A stretch of 64,000 nucleotides of DNA from Brevibacterium spongiae (GCF_026168515.1 NZ_CP093443.1:1612001-1676000); one strand, 5' to 3'; counted from the first letter of the stretch, positions 26,992 through 36,678 are shown. The notes: a model not told the origin generated them from the letters alone. A program made the numbers and translations.

Positions 26992-27049
26992 GCATCATTT
27001 GATGCTCAATACTATCACTGAGAAACAGTTTCTGTCAGAGAAAATTTTC
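26992..27049. promoter_or_regulatory. Three dyads in the HTH-SAF gene intergenic region
   Basis: GCATCA-TT-TGATGC at 26992-27005, AGAAACAGTTTCT at 27021-27033 and GAAAATTTTC at 27040-27049 are all inverted repeats in an unusually AT-rich stretch. TACTAT at 27010-27015 could be a -10 for the plus-strand gene. Binding by the divergently encoded HTH protein is inference. Confidence 0.45.
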
Positions 27050-27066
27050 GCGAACCTGGAGACGCA

Positions 27067-27714
27067 ATGGAGCTCTCGAAACGAATCCGCCGCCCCAAAT
27101 GGACCGACACGAGGCTCCTCGTGGGCGCGATGCTCGTCGTTCTCGCTGTGATCGGGACCTACCTGCTCATCACTTCGGCGAACTCCACCACCCGGGTCTG
27201 GGCGAGTGCTCGCGCGCTCGTCCCCGGCGAGGCCCTTGAGACGGCAGACCTCACGGTCGCCGAGGTCAACCTCGCGGACATCGGCGGCAAATACCTGTCG
27301 GCGGATGAGGAACTGCCCTCCGGGACGAGCGTGCGCAGCGTGGTCGCCGCTGGCGAGCTGCTCGCCGCTTCTGCGGTGGCGCCGTTGACGGAGCTCGAGG
27401 GACGCGTCGTCGCCATCGACGTCGCCGGCTCCGTCCCCAGCGTCGTCGACGCGGGAAGCCTCGTCGACGTGTGGGCGCAGCCGGAGCAGAACGGTCTCGA
27501 CGATGACGGGACCAAGCCGCGTCAGCTCGTCGACTCCGCACCGGTCGCTCACATCACGCGAGACGTCGGGAGCTTCGGGGTCGGAGACGGGGCGCGGATC
27601 GAGGTCTTCGTCGGAACGGGGGAGCTGGCCGATGTGCTGGCCGCCCTCGACGGCCGCAGCGTGCTGTCCGTGGTCGGTGCACCCTCTGCCGCACAGGCAG
27701 ATGGCGGTCGGTGA
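27067..27714 (+). CDS. SAF domain protein (CpaB/RcpC-like)
   Basis: A 215-residue protein with a single N-terminal membrane helix (about 18-36, LLVGAMLVVLAVIGTYLLI). An SAF-type domain (ALVPGEALETADLTVAEV ... ELPSGTSVRSVVAAGELL) and a C-terminal beta-rich part follow. SAF domains of this kind occur in CpaB/RcpC of Flp/Tad pili and in FlgA. No pilin, TadA, TadB/C or prepilin peptidase gene is in the window, so a pilus role is not shown. The stop overlaps the start of the next gene, a TadZ-like protein, supporting a two-gene unit. Confidence 0.8.
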   Translation: MELSKRIRRPKWTDTRLLVGAMLVVLAVIGTYLLITSANSTTRVWASARALVPGEALETADLTVAEVNLADIGGKYLSADEELPSGTSVRSVVAAGELLAASAVAPLTELEGRVVAIDVAGSVPSVVDAGSLVDVWAQPEQNGLDDDGTKPRQLVDSAPVAHITRDVGSFGVGDGARIEVFVGTGELADVLAALDGRSVLSVVGAPSAAQADGGR

Positions 27715-28991
27715 TGACTCAGGTCCTGCTCGCCGTCGACTTCGAATACGACCTCATCCTCTTCGAGCTGCTCAGCGACATCGACGATGTCACCATCGTC
27801 GCCCGTCCCGCCGACGAGGTGGAGCTCTTGGCCCATTGCCGGACGGGCAGCGCCGAGGTCGTCATCATCGGCCGCTATTTCCCCGGACTCGATGCCGAGG
27901 TCGTCGCCGCGGTCAGCGCTGCCGGAGCGAAGGTGCTCGGCTTCGGCGACGACGGCGAAGTGCTCGCCGGGCTCGGCATCACCGCATGGGTCGGCACCGA
28001 CGCCGATGCGGACGAAGTGGCCACGGCCCTCGACGACCTCCGAGCCTCGACAGTCGTTCCGCCGCGGCCATCGGCACCACCCGGACCGGTGGGCGGCCAG
28101 GGCATGACGGTCACTGTGTGGGGGACCGGTTCGTCCCCGGGGCGCACACTCACTGCGGTCAACCTCGCAGACGAGGCCGCTCGGCTCGGCCGGCGCAGCG
28201 TCATCGTCGACGCCGACACGGTCTCCGGGATGGTCGCGGCGACGCTGGGTCTGACCGAGGAGTCCTCACATCTGGCCAGCCTGTGTCGGGCGCAGACCGA
28301 CAGATCCGGTCACCTCGACGCGCATGCGGTTCCCCATGCGGTGGTCAGCCAGGACCTCCACGTGATCACGGGACTGACGAAGCCTGAACGGTGGCCGGAG
28401 ATCCGGGCCTCGGTGCTCGAGACCGTGCTGCGCCGACTGGTGAAGATCTACGATCTCGTCGTCGTCGATGTCAGCGACCGCATCGACCCCGATGATGAGA
28501 TGGCCGATCCCTTCTACGACCGGCACTGTGCGACACGGGCCGCGCTCGAAGCCGCCGACGTCGTTCTCGTGCTCGCCGCGGGGGAGCCGATCGGTCTGCA
28601 GCGGCTGGTCAAGCTGCTGAGCACGCCGCGAGCCGAAGAGCTGCGGGAGAAGATGCGATTGGTGATCACGAAGATGCGCGCCGGGGCGGTGGGCTCTCCG
28701 CCCGAAGCGAGAGTCCGCGAGGTCCTCGATCGCTTCGTCCGCGTCACCCCCGACTACGTGCTCAGTGATGATCGGGTCACCGCCGACGCCGCAATGCTGG
28801 CGGGCAGGACCCTGCACGAACAGAATCCGCGCTCAGTGCTCTGCCAGGAGATCGCCGCCATGGCCGAAGACCTGCTGCCCGGCCGCAGGCGGTCGCGAAG
28901 ATCCGGGGGCGGACGCAGGCGGCGCAGCGTCCCTGAGCAGGGCTCGGGCCGCCGCGGCGGCAGCGTCACGGTGCAGGGACGACGAGACTAG
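27714..28991 (+). CDS. TadZ/CpaE-like P-loop protein
   Basis: A protein of about 425 residues with an N-terminal receiver-like domain (VLLAVDFEYDLILFELLSDI ... VLGFGDDGEVLAGLGITAW) and a MinD/ParA-like ATPase domain from about 130. The ATPase loop is deviant: WGTGSSPGRTLTAVNLADEA has Arg where the catalytic Walker lysine normally sits. VVVDVSDRID is the Walker B-like strand. The last ~40 residues are strongly Arg/Gly-rich. This architecture is that of TadZ/CpaE, the localisation factors of Tad pilus systems. The ATG at 27714 overlaps the previous stop; a GTG at 27711 is equally possible. No other tad gene is visible nearby. Confidence 0.8.
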   Translation: MTQVLLAVDFEYDLILFELLSDIDDVTIVARPADEVELLAHCRTGSAEVVIIGRYFPGLDAEVVAAVSAAGAKVLGFGDDGEVLAGLGITAWVGTDADADEVATALDDLRASTVVPPRPSAPPGPVGGQGMTVTVWGTGSSPGRTLTAVNLADEAARLGRRSVIVDADTVSGMVAATLGLTEESSHLASLCRAQTDRSGHLDAHAVPHAVVSQDLHVITGLTKPERWPEIRASVLETVLRRLVKIYDLVVVDVSDRIDPDDEMADPFYDRHCATRAALEAADVVLVLAAGEPIGLQRLVKLLSTPRAEELREKMRLVITKMRAGAVGSPPEARVREVLDRFVRVTPDYVLSDDRVTADAAMLAGRTLHEQNPRSVLCQEIAAMAEDLLPGRRRSRRSGGGRRRRSVPEQGSGRRGGSVTVQGRRD

Positions 28992-28994
28992 GAT
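28989..28994 (+). promoter_or_regulatory. Candidate -10 element before the DUF6912 gene
   Basis: TAGGAT ends seven bases before the ATG at 29002, another possible near-leaderless arrangement. It overlaps the end of the upstream gene. Confidence 0.3.
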
Positions 28995-29001
28995 GAGGGG
29001 C

Positions 29002-29523
29002 ATGGCCATCCGCTGCTACATCCCGACCACCCTGACCGCCTTGCGCACGGGACTGACCGAGGCCCGCGCCGTCGCTCCCGACGAACACGGCCGCAGCCTG
29101 CGCGGCGAAGAGCTCGAGACCGCAGAATTCGACGCCATGTGCATCGCTGCCGCCCTCGCCGCCGACGCGGCGTTCGAGCCTGCGGGCTCGGGGACCGTGC
29201 CCGCGGAACGGCCGGATGAAGGTGCCGTCGCCGCGGAGTCCCTCGCCGAGGCGGGCCCCGCCCCGCGTGTCATCGTCGCCTACGACGCGCCCGAGTCCAG
29301 CCCGCGCCGACCACTCAGCGACGGCTTCGAACTCATCAGCATCGCAGCCATCGACATGGCCGCGGTGGCCAGCTTCCACCTCGACGAGGAAGCCGTCTGG
29401 GACGAAGCCGTGGAGCTCGGCCGGACCGATGGTGCCGCAGCGGCAGAGAGCCTCCTCGGTGAGTCGGATCTGCTGTGGTACGACGCAACGGAACTCGACC
29501 ACCTCCTCGGCGACAGGAGCTGA
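29002..29523 (+). CDS. DUF6912 family protein
   Basis: A 173-residue cytosolic protein starting MAIRCYIPTTLTALRTG, the characteristic start of a small actinobacterial family (DUF6912; recognised from its opening, moderately sure). The middle is Ala/Glu-rich with a low-complexity insert, and the end LLGESDLLWYDATELDHLL is conserved-looking. No catalytic motif is visible and the function is unknown. The ATG at 28993 three codons earlier is an alternative start. It is convergent with the DUF2505 gene. Confidence 0.72.
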   Translation: MAIRCYIPTTLTALRTGLTEARAVAPDEHGRSLRGEELETAEFDAMCIAAALAADAAFEPAGSGTVPAERPDEGAVAAESLAEAGPAPRVIVAYDAPESSPRRPLSDGFELISIAAIDMAAVASFHLDEEAVWDEAVELGRTDGAAAAESLLGESDLLWYDATELDHLLGDRS

Positions 29524-29553
29524 GCCGGCCGCGGTCCTCAGGGAGTGCGGTCC

Positions 29554-30018
29554 TCAGAGAGTCTCGAAGCGGCGGAGGCGCTCGCTCAGTCGCTTGTCCA
29601 GGATCGGGACCACTGCCTGTTCGATCATCGCCCCGAACATCGGGATCGATGAGCTGATCTCGGCGTGCGCTGTCAGCTTCGTCTGAGAACCCACCTGGTG
29701 GAGTTCGATCACAGCGTCGATCTCCACAGGGACCCCCGCTGCGCGCGCGGACATTCGGATCTCGGCGTCATCGCCCAAGACGTCCCCGGGGATCATGTAG
29801 ACCTCGACGAGCTCGGTCTCGTTCGGCAGCCGGGAAGCCAAGGCGGACGGCAGGTCCGATTTGGGCATCGGCGTCCGCACGGTCATCTCCGTGTCGGGAT
29901 CGATGTGCTCCGAGCTGGCCTCGGATCCGAGTTTCTCCCAGACTTCGCAATCGGCGAGTGTGGCCAGAAACGTCTGCAGGTCGACCGAATAGTCGTGGCT
30001 GAGGGTCAGAGTTCGCAT
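29554..30018 (-). CDS. DUF2505 domain-containing protein
   Basis: A 154-residue protein that fits the DUF2505 family of START/SRPBCC-like folds. It begins MRTLTLSHDYSVDLQTFLATLADCEVWEKL and ends with the amphipathic helix FGAMIEQAVVPILDKRLSERL. Proteins of this fold often bind hydrophobic ligands, but none is known here. In actinobacteria DUF2505 genes are often near the large NAD-glutamate dehydrogenase gene, which is the divergent neighbour. The ATG at 30018 opens the conserved sequence; the longer frame to 30147 is not family-like. Confidence 0.85.
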   Translation of the reverse strand: MRTLTLSHDYSVDLQTFLATLADCEVWEKLGSEASSEHIDPDTEMTVRTPMPKSDLPSALASRLPNETELVEVYMIPGDVLGDDAEIRMSARAAGVPVEIDAVIELHQVGSQTKLTAHAEISSSIPMFGAMIEQAVVPILDKRLSERLRRFETL

Positions 30019-30159
30019 AGCTCCAGTTTGCCAGCGAATGAACGCTACACCACACCCGACCCCTCGGCGTGCCTTTCTCGATATTTGAGCATAGTGTGGG
30101 GGATGGCGGTTCGAGGACGTGCCGCTTGACGAATGCTCGGTGATCATAGAGGTGACACA

Positions 30160-33100
30160 GTGACTCAGGTCTCAATTTCGGACGTTGCAGAAGAGTGGAG
30201 GAAGCTGAGAGGGCAGAGTGCCCCCGAGAACTTCCTCGATGCGTACTATCCGCGATTCGAATCAGGGGCGAGCGACCCCGAGGCCTATGCCGCGGCAGCT
30301 GCCCGACACTTCGCCGTCGGCACCGAATACGACGGACAGACCCCGGCGATAGCGATCTACAATCCCGCGCCCGACTCTCCTGAGTTCCGTGACAACCACA
30401 CGGTCGTCGCGCTCGTCCTGGCCGATATGCCGCATCTGGTGTCTTCGATCGTCAGCGATCTGGCTGCCAGCGGTCGCGCCATCCGCCGCGTCCATCACCC
30501 GATCATCACCGTCTCCGGTTCCGGGGCAGGCGAATCGATCGTGTCCCCGGCCGAGGCGCCCGCACTGACTGCCGATACGGCGAGTCTCCCACTGGTCTCC
30601 GAGTCACCGTCCCCGCAGTCCTCGGAAGCCCTGCAGCAGCAGTCGTGGATCCGTCTCGAAATCGACCGGATCCCCGAAGACGACTTCCCCGAGTTCGAGA
30701 AGCGGCTGCGTGAAGTTCTCGACTATGTCGCCGCGGCCGCTCGTGATGCCCAGGCGATGGCGCGCAAGGCCAAGGACATCGCAGCCGAACTCACCGCTCA
30801 CGCCCCACGGCCCGAGCTGTCCTCGGAGGCCGAAGCCGCGGCGTCCCTGCTCGACTGGCTCGACGGCCACTTCACCTTCCTCGGCTACCGCGAATACGAC
30901 TACACCCACGATGCTGAGCACAGCAGCCTCGAGCCCATCGAGGACACTTCCTTGGGCATCTCCGCTCTGCGTCCCCTCGTGAAGTCTCCGCTCAGCCGTG
31001 CGGTGGCCGAGAAGGCGCTCGAACCGCACGTGCTGGTGCTGACGAAGGCGAACTCCCGCTCACGCGTCATCCGCTCCTCGTTCATGGACTACATCGGGGT
31101 GAAGACCTTCGACGCCGCGGGCGAGATCGTCGGCGAACGTCGCTTCGTCGGCGTATTCAAACCCGAGTTCTACAACGACAGCGTCCTCAACATCCCGGTC
31201 ATCGACCGGAAGGTGGCGAAGATCCTCTCCGCCAGCGGCTTCCCCGCCGGCTCGCACTCGGCCAATGAACTCCTCGGCGTGCTCGAGAACTACCCTCGCG
31301 AGGATCTCCTCCACGAGGACACCGAGGAGATCTTCGACGTGGTCATGGAGATCGTCGATATGCAGGAGAGGCGGGAGTCGCGGGTCTTCGTCCGCGCCGA
31401 CCCCTACCAGCGCTTCGTCTCCGTCATCCTCTACCTGCCCCGCGACCTCTACAACACGGACGCCCGCGTGCGTGTGCAGGAGGTTCTGCGCGAGTTCTAC
31501 AACGCCGACAGCGTCGACTTCGACGTGCTGCTGAGCGAATCGGCGCTGGCCCGCATCCACTTCGTCGCCCGCGTCGCCCGCGATTCCGAACTTCCCCAGA
31601 TCAGCGCCGAGGAGGTCGAGGCCCGCATTGTCGGTGCCGTCCGCTCCTGGTCCGAGGACGTCCATGCCTTCCTCATCCCCGCCGAACACGGCGACAGCGG
31701 GACGACGCATGCCCGCGCCGACCTGTGGTCGAAGGCGTTCCCTCCCAGCTACGGTGAGCATCACACCCCCGCCGAGGCGGTCGCCGACGTGGCCAGGTTC
31801 GAAGCCCTGGACTCAGGGCAGGGTCCGGCAGTGCGCCTGTACCGTCCCGATCGATCGGCCGACGCCTCCGTGCGTCTCGTCCTCTACCGCTGCGAACGGG
31901 TCGGCCTGTCCGAAGTGCTGCCCTACCTCACGGCCTTCGGCGCGACCGTCGTCGACGAGCGTCCGCACGAACTCGACCTCGCCGACGGCAGCCACCGTTA
32001 CATCTACGACTTCGGCCTCAGCTTCGCAGACGAGCTCGGCGATGACGACTGTGAACGCGTCTCGGATGCATTCATGGCCGGCTGGGAAGGCAAGAAGGAG
32101 GCCGGTGTCTTCGACCGCCTCGTCGTCACCGGTCTGTCCTGGCCGCATGTGACGATCATCCGCGCACTGGGCAAGTATCTGCGCCAGGCCGGGTTCACCT
32201 ACTCCGACGCCTATGTCGGCGAGGTCTACAGCGATCACCCGGAGATCTCGAAGCAGCTCGTCGAGTACTTCGCCGCGAAGTTCGACCCGGCCGCAGACGA
32301 CGCCGGTCGCGATGATGCGGTGGCGAACCTTGACGAAGCGATCGAATCCGCTCTGTCCGAGGTCGCGAGCCTCGACGCCGACAGGGTGCTGCGCTCCTCG
32401 CTCGAACTGCTGAGAGCGACCCTGCGCACGAACTACTACATCAATGAGTCCGGTGAGCTGCCGACTGCTCTCGTCCTGAAGATCCGGCCCACGGAACTCA
32501 GCTTCGTGCCCAAACCCAAGCCAGCTCTGGAGATGTGGGTGTATTCGCCGCAGGTCGAAGGCGTGCACCTGCGCTTCGGCACCGTCGCCCGCGGCGGTCT
32601 GCGCTGGTCGGACCGTCGCGATGACTTCCGCACCGAGGTCCTCGGTCTCGTCAAGGCGCAGATGGTCAAGAACGCCCTCATCGTGCCCACCGGCGCCAAG
32701 GGCGGGTTCTTCCCCAAGCAGCTGCCGCCGATGAGCGAGCGGGACGCGTGGATGGCGGCTGGTCAGGCTGCCTACGAAGTGTTCATCGAAAGCATGCTCG
32801 AGGTCACCGACGACCTCACCTACGGTGCTGATGACTCCTCGGTCGTCGTCCACCCCGACCGTGTGGTCCGCCACGACGGTGACGACTACTACCTCGTCGT
32901 CGCCGCCGACAAGGGCACCGCACGCTTCTCGGATGTGGCCAATGCGATCGCCGAACGCCGCGGATTCTGGCTCGGAGACGCCTTCGCCTCCGGCGGTTCG
33001 GTCGGATACGACCACAAGAAGATGGCCATCACCTCCCGCGGTGCCTGGAAGTCCGTGGAACGCCATTTCCGCGAACTCGGACTCAACACCGCTGCCGAGG

Positions 33101-35040
33101 ACTTCACTGTCGTGGGCATCGGCGATATGAGCGGCGACGTGTTCGGCAACGGAATGCTGCGCAGCGAACACATCCGCCTCGTCGCGGCCTTCGACCACCG
33201 TGACATCTTCCTCGATCCGAACCCCGATGCCGCACGCAGCTTCGTCGAGCGCCAGCGGCTCTTCGACCTGCCGCGTTCGAGCTGGCAGGACTACGACCGG
33301 GAACTCATCTCGGACGGCGGCGGAGTCTTCCCCCGGTCGGCGAAGTCGATCGATCTCAGCGCAGAGGCCGCCTCGGTGCTCGGCATCGAACCCGGCAGGC
33401 GCAGCCCTGCGGAACTGATGTCCGAGATCCTCAAGGCTCCCGTCGATCTCGTCTACAACGGCGGCATCGGCACCTACATCAAGGCCTCGACGGAGTCCCA
33501 CGCAGAGGTCGGGGACAAGTCGAACGACGGCATCCGCATCGACGGTGCCGATGTTCGGGCACGGGTCGTCGGTGAGGGCGGCAACCTCGGTGTGACCCAG
33601 CTCGGGCGCGTCGAAGCGGCACTGAACGGGGTCGAGATCAACACCGACGCCGTGGACAACTCCGCCGGCGTCGACAGCTCCGATCACGAGGTCAACATCA
33701 AGCTGCTCCTGCGCACTCTGCTGCACAAGGGCGCCTTCGCCGCCGAGGAACGGGAACAGGTTCTGCACTCGTTCACCGACCAGGTCGCAGACCGGGTGCT
33801 GTCGAACAACTATGCGCAGAACGTCGTCCTCGGCGAGGCCAGGGCACAGACCGAATCGATGTCCGGCACCTATGGGCGGATGCTGAGCTATCTCGAGAAG
33901 CACGCCGATCTCGATCGGGCCGTCGAATTCCTGCCCAACGCCGACGAACTGGCGAAGCGCGAATTCGGCTACTACGTCTCACCTGAGCTGGCCGTGCTGC
34001 TGGCCTATGTGAAGATGCACGCCGCGAACGAGATCCTCGGCAGCGTCGTGCCCGATGAGACCTGGATGCGTCGCGAGCTCGTCTCCTACTTCCCGGAGTC
34101 GCTGCAGGAGAAGTACGGGCAGCTCATCCCCGAACACCCGCTGCATCGTGAGATTGCGACGGCGAAGCTGGTCAACCGGCTCGTCGATCGCGGCGGCCTG
34201 ACCTACATCTACCGGATGCTCGAGGAGACACCGGCCTCGGTGCCGCAGATTGCGCGCGTGTTCGTCGTCGTCTCCGAGATCTTCGGTCTCGACGACTACT
34301 TCGAAGCGGTGTGCGCCCTCGACAATCAGGTGCCCACCGAGGTGCAGGTGAAGCTCCAGCACGACTATGTCCGTCTGCTCGACCGGTCTTCGCGCTGGCT
34401 CGTGCAGCAGGCCCCGGACAGCCTCGACGTGGATTCCGGCATCGAGATGTACGGCAAGGTCGTCGAGGCGCTGCGCTCCCGTGTCCCCGAACTCGTCGAC
34501 GGCTACGATGCGGAGGCCATGCAGGCGAAGGCGCAGGACTACATCGATTCCGGTGTGCCCAGCGATCTGGCCTGGCGGGCGGCTGCTCTGCTCGACGAGT
34601 TCGTGCTTCTGGACATCACGCAGCTCGCGGCACGGGCGAACGAATCCGCCGAGGATGTCGCCGAGGTCTACTATGCGGTGAACGAACGCTTCTCCGGTTC
34701 TCAGGTGCTCACTCTCATCGGCGGGCTCGATCGCAGCGACCGCTGGTCGGCGTTGGCGCGCGGTTCGATGCGCGACGACTTCTACTCCGTCATCCTCTCC
34801 GTCGCGGGAACGGTGTTGGCGGCCACGGATTCGCCGATCTCGGGCACCCCGGATGAGAGGGCGAAGCAGCGGTTGGCCGAATGGCTCGATCGCAACGACA
34901 CCGTGGTCTCGCGTGTGCTCGAGACGACGGAGACGATCCTCGGACTCGACCACGTGACCCAGGCTCCGCTGTCGGTGCTGCTGCGCTCGCTGCGGTCGAT
35001 GGTCCGCTCTTCGGCGTGGGAGAGCGAACACAGCTCCTGA
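30160..35040 (+). CDS. gdh: NAD-specific glutamate dehydrogenase, large 180-kDa type
   Basis: A 1626-residue enzyme of the large L_180 class, matching the ~1624 of mycobacterial Rv2476c. It oxidatively deaminates glutamate to 2-oxoglutarate and ammonia with NAD, supplying the TCA cycle. The N-terminal ~700 residues are regulatory (ACT-like and helical). The catalytic core includes FGTVARGGLRWSDRRDDFRTE and KAQMVKNALIVPTGAKGGFF, with the substrate-binding lysines. The nucleotide-binding part has VVGIGDMSGDVFGNGM and VYNGGIGTYIKAS. The GTG at 30160 has GAGG seven bases upstream. A hairpin follows the stop. In mycobacteria this enzyme is inhibited by GarA through a FHA interaction. Confidence 0.96.
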   Translation: MTQVSISDVAEEWRKLRGQSAPENFLDAYYPRFESGASDPEAYAAAAARHFAVGTEYDGQTPAIAIYNPAPDSPEFRDNHTVVALVLADMPHLVSSIVSDLAASGRAIRRVHHPIITVSGSGAGESIVSPAEAPALTADTASLPLVSESPSPQSSEALQQQSWIRLEIDRIPEDDFPEFEKRLREVLDYVAAAARDAQAMARKAKDIAAELTAHAPRPELSSEAEAAASLLDWLDGHFTFLGYREYDYTHDAEHSSLEPIEDTSLGISALRPLVKSPLSRAVAEKALEPHVLVLTKANSRSRVIRSSFMDYIGVKTFDAAGEIVGERRFVGVFKPEFYNDSVLNIPVIDRKVAKILSASGFPAGSHSANELLGVLENYPREDLLHEDTEEIFDVVMEIVDMQERRESRVFVRADPYQRFVSVILYLPRDLYNTDARVRVQEVLREFYNADSVDFDVLLSESALARIHFVARVARDSELPQISAEEVEARIVGAVRSWSEDVHAFLIPAEHGDSGTTHARADLWSKAFPPSYGEHHTPAEAVADVARFEALDSGQGPAVRLYRPDRSADASVRLVLYRCERVGLSEVLPYLTAFGATVVDERPHELDLADGSHRYIYDFGLSFADELGDDDCERVSDAFMAGWEGKKEAGVFDRLVVTGLSWPHVTIIRALGKYLRQAGFTYSDAYVGEVYSDHPEISKQLVEYFAAKFDPAADDAGRDDAVANLDEAIESALSEVASLDADRVLRSSLELLRATLRTNYYINESGELPTALVLKIRPTELSFVPKPKPALEMWVYSPQVEGVHLRFGTVARGGLRWSDRRDDFRTEVLGLVKAQMVKNALIVPTGAKGGFFPKQLPPMSERDAWMAAGQAAYEVFIESMLEVTDDLTYGADDSSVVVHPDRVVRHDGDDYYLVVAADKGTARFSDVANAIAERRGFWLGDAFASGGSVGYDHKKMAITSRGAWKSVERHFRELGLNTAAEDFTVVGIGDMSGDVFGNGMLRSEHIRLVAAFDHRDIFLDPNPDAARSFVERQRLFDLPRSSWQDYDRELISDGGGVFPRSAKSIDLSAEAASVLGIEPGRRSPAELMSEILKAPVDLVYNGGIGTYIKASTESHAEVGDKSNDGIRIDGADVRARVVGEGGNLGVTQLGRVEAALNGVEINTDAVDNSAGVDSSDHEVNIKLLLRTLLHKGAFAAEEREQVLHSFTDQVADRVLSNNYAQNVVLGEARAQTESMSGTYGRMLSYLEKHADLDRAVEFLPNADELAKREFGYYVSPELAVLLAYVKMHAANEILGSVVPDETWMRRELVSYFPESLQEKYGQLIPEHPLHREIATAKLVNRLVDRGGLTYIYRMLEETPASVPQIARVFVVVSEIFGLDDYFEAVCALDNQVPTEVQVKLQHDYVRLLDRSSRWLVQQAPDSLDVDSGIEMYGKVVEALRSRVPELVDGYDAEAMQAKAQDYIDSGVPSDLAWRAAALLDEFVLLDITQLAARANESAEDVAEVYYAVNERFSGSQVLTLIGGLDRSDRWSALARGSMRDDFYSVILSVAGTVLAATDSPISGTPDERAKQRLAEWLDRNDTVVSRVLETTETILGLDHVTQAPLSVLLRSLRSMVRSSAWESEHSS

Positions 35041-35108
35041 ACCCCCACCGGCTCGTTCGACGAGTCCGGGCGGGCGCCGATTAAGTGGTAGCGTCTGATC
35101 ATCGACTC

Positions 35109-35143
35109 ATCAGCAGACCCGAGGGGAACCCGGGTCTGCTGAT
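35109..35143. terminator. Hairpin between gdh and pdtaS
   Basis: A 13-bp stem pairs 35109-35121 with 35131-35143 around a 9-nt loop. It ends about 20 bases before the pdtaS GTG, so it could terminate gdh transcripts or act in the pdtaS leader. No clear T-run follows. Confidence 0.6.
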
Positions 35144-35163
35144 CTCACCTGGGAGGAACTATC

Positions 35164-36678
35164 GTGCTCAACGAACTGCTGGCGGCCGAGGGCCTCACGG
35201 ATGAGTTGGACGTCGAACACATCCATCTGCTCGTCGGGGACTGGCAGCTGCTGGCTGATCTCTCCTTCGCCGACCTCGTGCTGTGGGTGCCCTCGCCCAG
35301 CGGCGCGTACACCGTGGTGGCCCACGCCCGATCGACGACCGGGGCGACCCTGTTCAATCGGGACCTCATCGGTGCCCGGGCGACCGGGATGGAGAAGGAG
35401 CTGCTCGACGAGGCCAGCGCCACCCAGACGTTCGTCACCCAGGTCGAGACGGCCCGTGACCTCGGGGTGAGCGCAGGAGCGGCCGATGTCGACATCCTCG
35501 CCGAGGCGGTCCCGATCGTGCGCAACGGTGCGGCCATTGCGATCGTCGTCCGCTACTCCGAAGAGGTCCGCCGCCGCGGATCGTCGCGGTTGGAGAAGTA
35601 CTATCGCGAAACGGCGATGGCTCTCATGCGGATGATCGTGCAAGGCACGTTCCCCGACCGGGCCGCGCCGAGCGGGGTCCGGCACGGAGAACCGCGTGTC
35701 GGCGACGGCATCTTCATCCTCGATCGCGATTCACACGTCCAATACGCGTCCCCGAACGCAGTGTCGCTCATGCACAGGCTCGGGCACGGGGGAGAGATCG
35801 AAGGCAGCTACCTCGCCGAGGTGGTCTCGAGTCTGGGTGCCGAACTGCGCCAGGTCGATGAGACCCTGCCGCTGGTGCTCACGGGGCGGGCGCCGTGGAG
35901 GACCGAACTCGAGGTCGGACGCACGAGCATCTCCCTGCGCGCCATCCCGCTGACCGATGCGGGAGAGCGGGTCGGGGCGATCGTCTTGGCGCGTGACGTC
36001 TCGGAGATCCGACGGCGCAAACGCGAGCTGCTCTCACGTGACGCGATGATCAAGGAGATGCACCATCGGGTGAAGAACAACCTGCAGACCGTCTCAGCGC
36101 TGCTGCGACTGCAGACCCGGCGCATCGACAGCCCCGAGGCGAAGAGCGCACTGACCGAGGCGATGCGTCGAGTCTCGATCATCGCCGTCGTCCACGACGT
36201 GCTCAGCCAAGGAGTCGAATCCGAGGTCGACTTCGATGAGGTCGTCGACAAGGGACTGCGTCTGACACCTGAACTGACCAGTCCGCTGGTGCACATCGAG
36301 CTCAAACGGTGCGGCAGCTTCGGAGCGATCTCCTCCGCAGATGCGACCTCTTTGGCGCTGGCGATCACCGAGCTGATCACGAACGCCATCGAACATGGCT
36401 TCCCTGCCGAACAGCAGGAGGATCTGGCACCGGGGGAGACGCTCAACGGACATGTGTGGGTGACTCCGGAACGCAACGGCGACCACCTGCGGGTCACGAT
36501 CGCCGATGACGGTGTCGGCCTCGGCGAATCCCAGAGCCCGGGCAACGGGCTGGGCACGCAGATCGTGCGCACTCTGGTGTCTGCCGACCTGGCCGGGTCG
36601 ATCCAATGGGAAGTCCGCGAAGGCGGCGGAACCGTGGCGATCCTCGACGTTCCGCTGCGCCCGGACTCCTACGACTGA
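35164..36678 (+). CDS. pdtaS: PdtaS-like cytosolic sensor histidine kinase
   Basis: A 504-residue soluble sensor kinase: an N-terminal GAF-like region (about 1-150), a PAS-like domain (about 180-280) and a HisKA_2 domain with EMHHRVKNNLQTVSALLRLQ, where the phospho-acceptor is His300 or His301. A HATPase domain follows with ITELITNAIEHGF (N-box), VTIADDGVGL and GNGLGTQIVRTLV. PdtaS phosphorylates the ANTAR antitermination regulator PdtaR, coupling signals to RNA-level regulation. Adjacency to whiB1 matches mycobacterial Rv3220c-Rv3219; no pdtaR is in this window. GGAGG precedes the GTG start at a suitable distance. Confidence 0.92.
   Translation: MLNELLAAEGLTDELDVEHIHLLVGDWQLLADLSFADLVLWVPSPSGAYTVVAHARSTTGATLFNRDLIGARATGMEKELLDEASATQTFVTQVETARDLGVSAGAADVDILAEAVPIVRNGAAIAIVVRYSEEVRRRGSSRLEKYYRETAMALMRMIVQGTFPDRAAPSGVRHGEPRVGDGIFILDRDSHVQYASPNAVSLMHRLGHGGEIEGSYLAEVVSSLGAELRQVDETLPLVLTGRAPWRTELEVGRTSISLRAIPLTDAGERVGAIVLARDVSEIRRRKRELLSRDAMIKEMHHRVKNNLQTVSALLRLQTRRIDSPEAKSALTEAMRRVSIIAVVHDVLSQGVESEVDFDEVVDKGLRLTPELTSPLVHIELKRCGSFGAISSADATSLALAITELITNAIEHGFPAEQQEDLAPGETLNGHVWVTPERNGDHLRVTIADDGVGLGESQSPGNGLGTQIVRTLVSADLAGSIQWEVREGGGTVAILDVPLRPDSYD

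Noticed and set aside
31813..33903. 696-codon frame opposite gdh
   Set aside because: Lies fully within the glutamate dehydrogenase gene on the other strand; no motifs.
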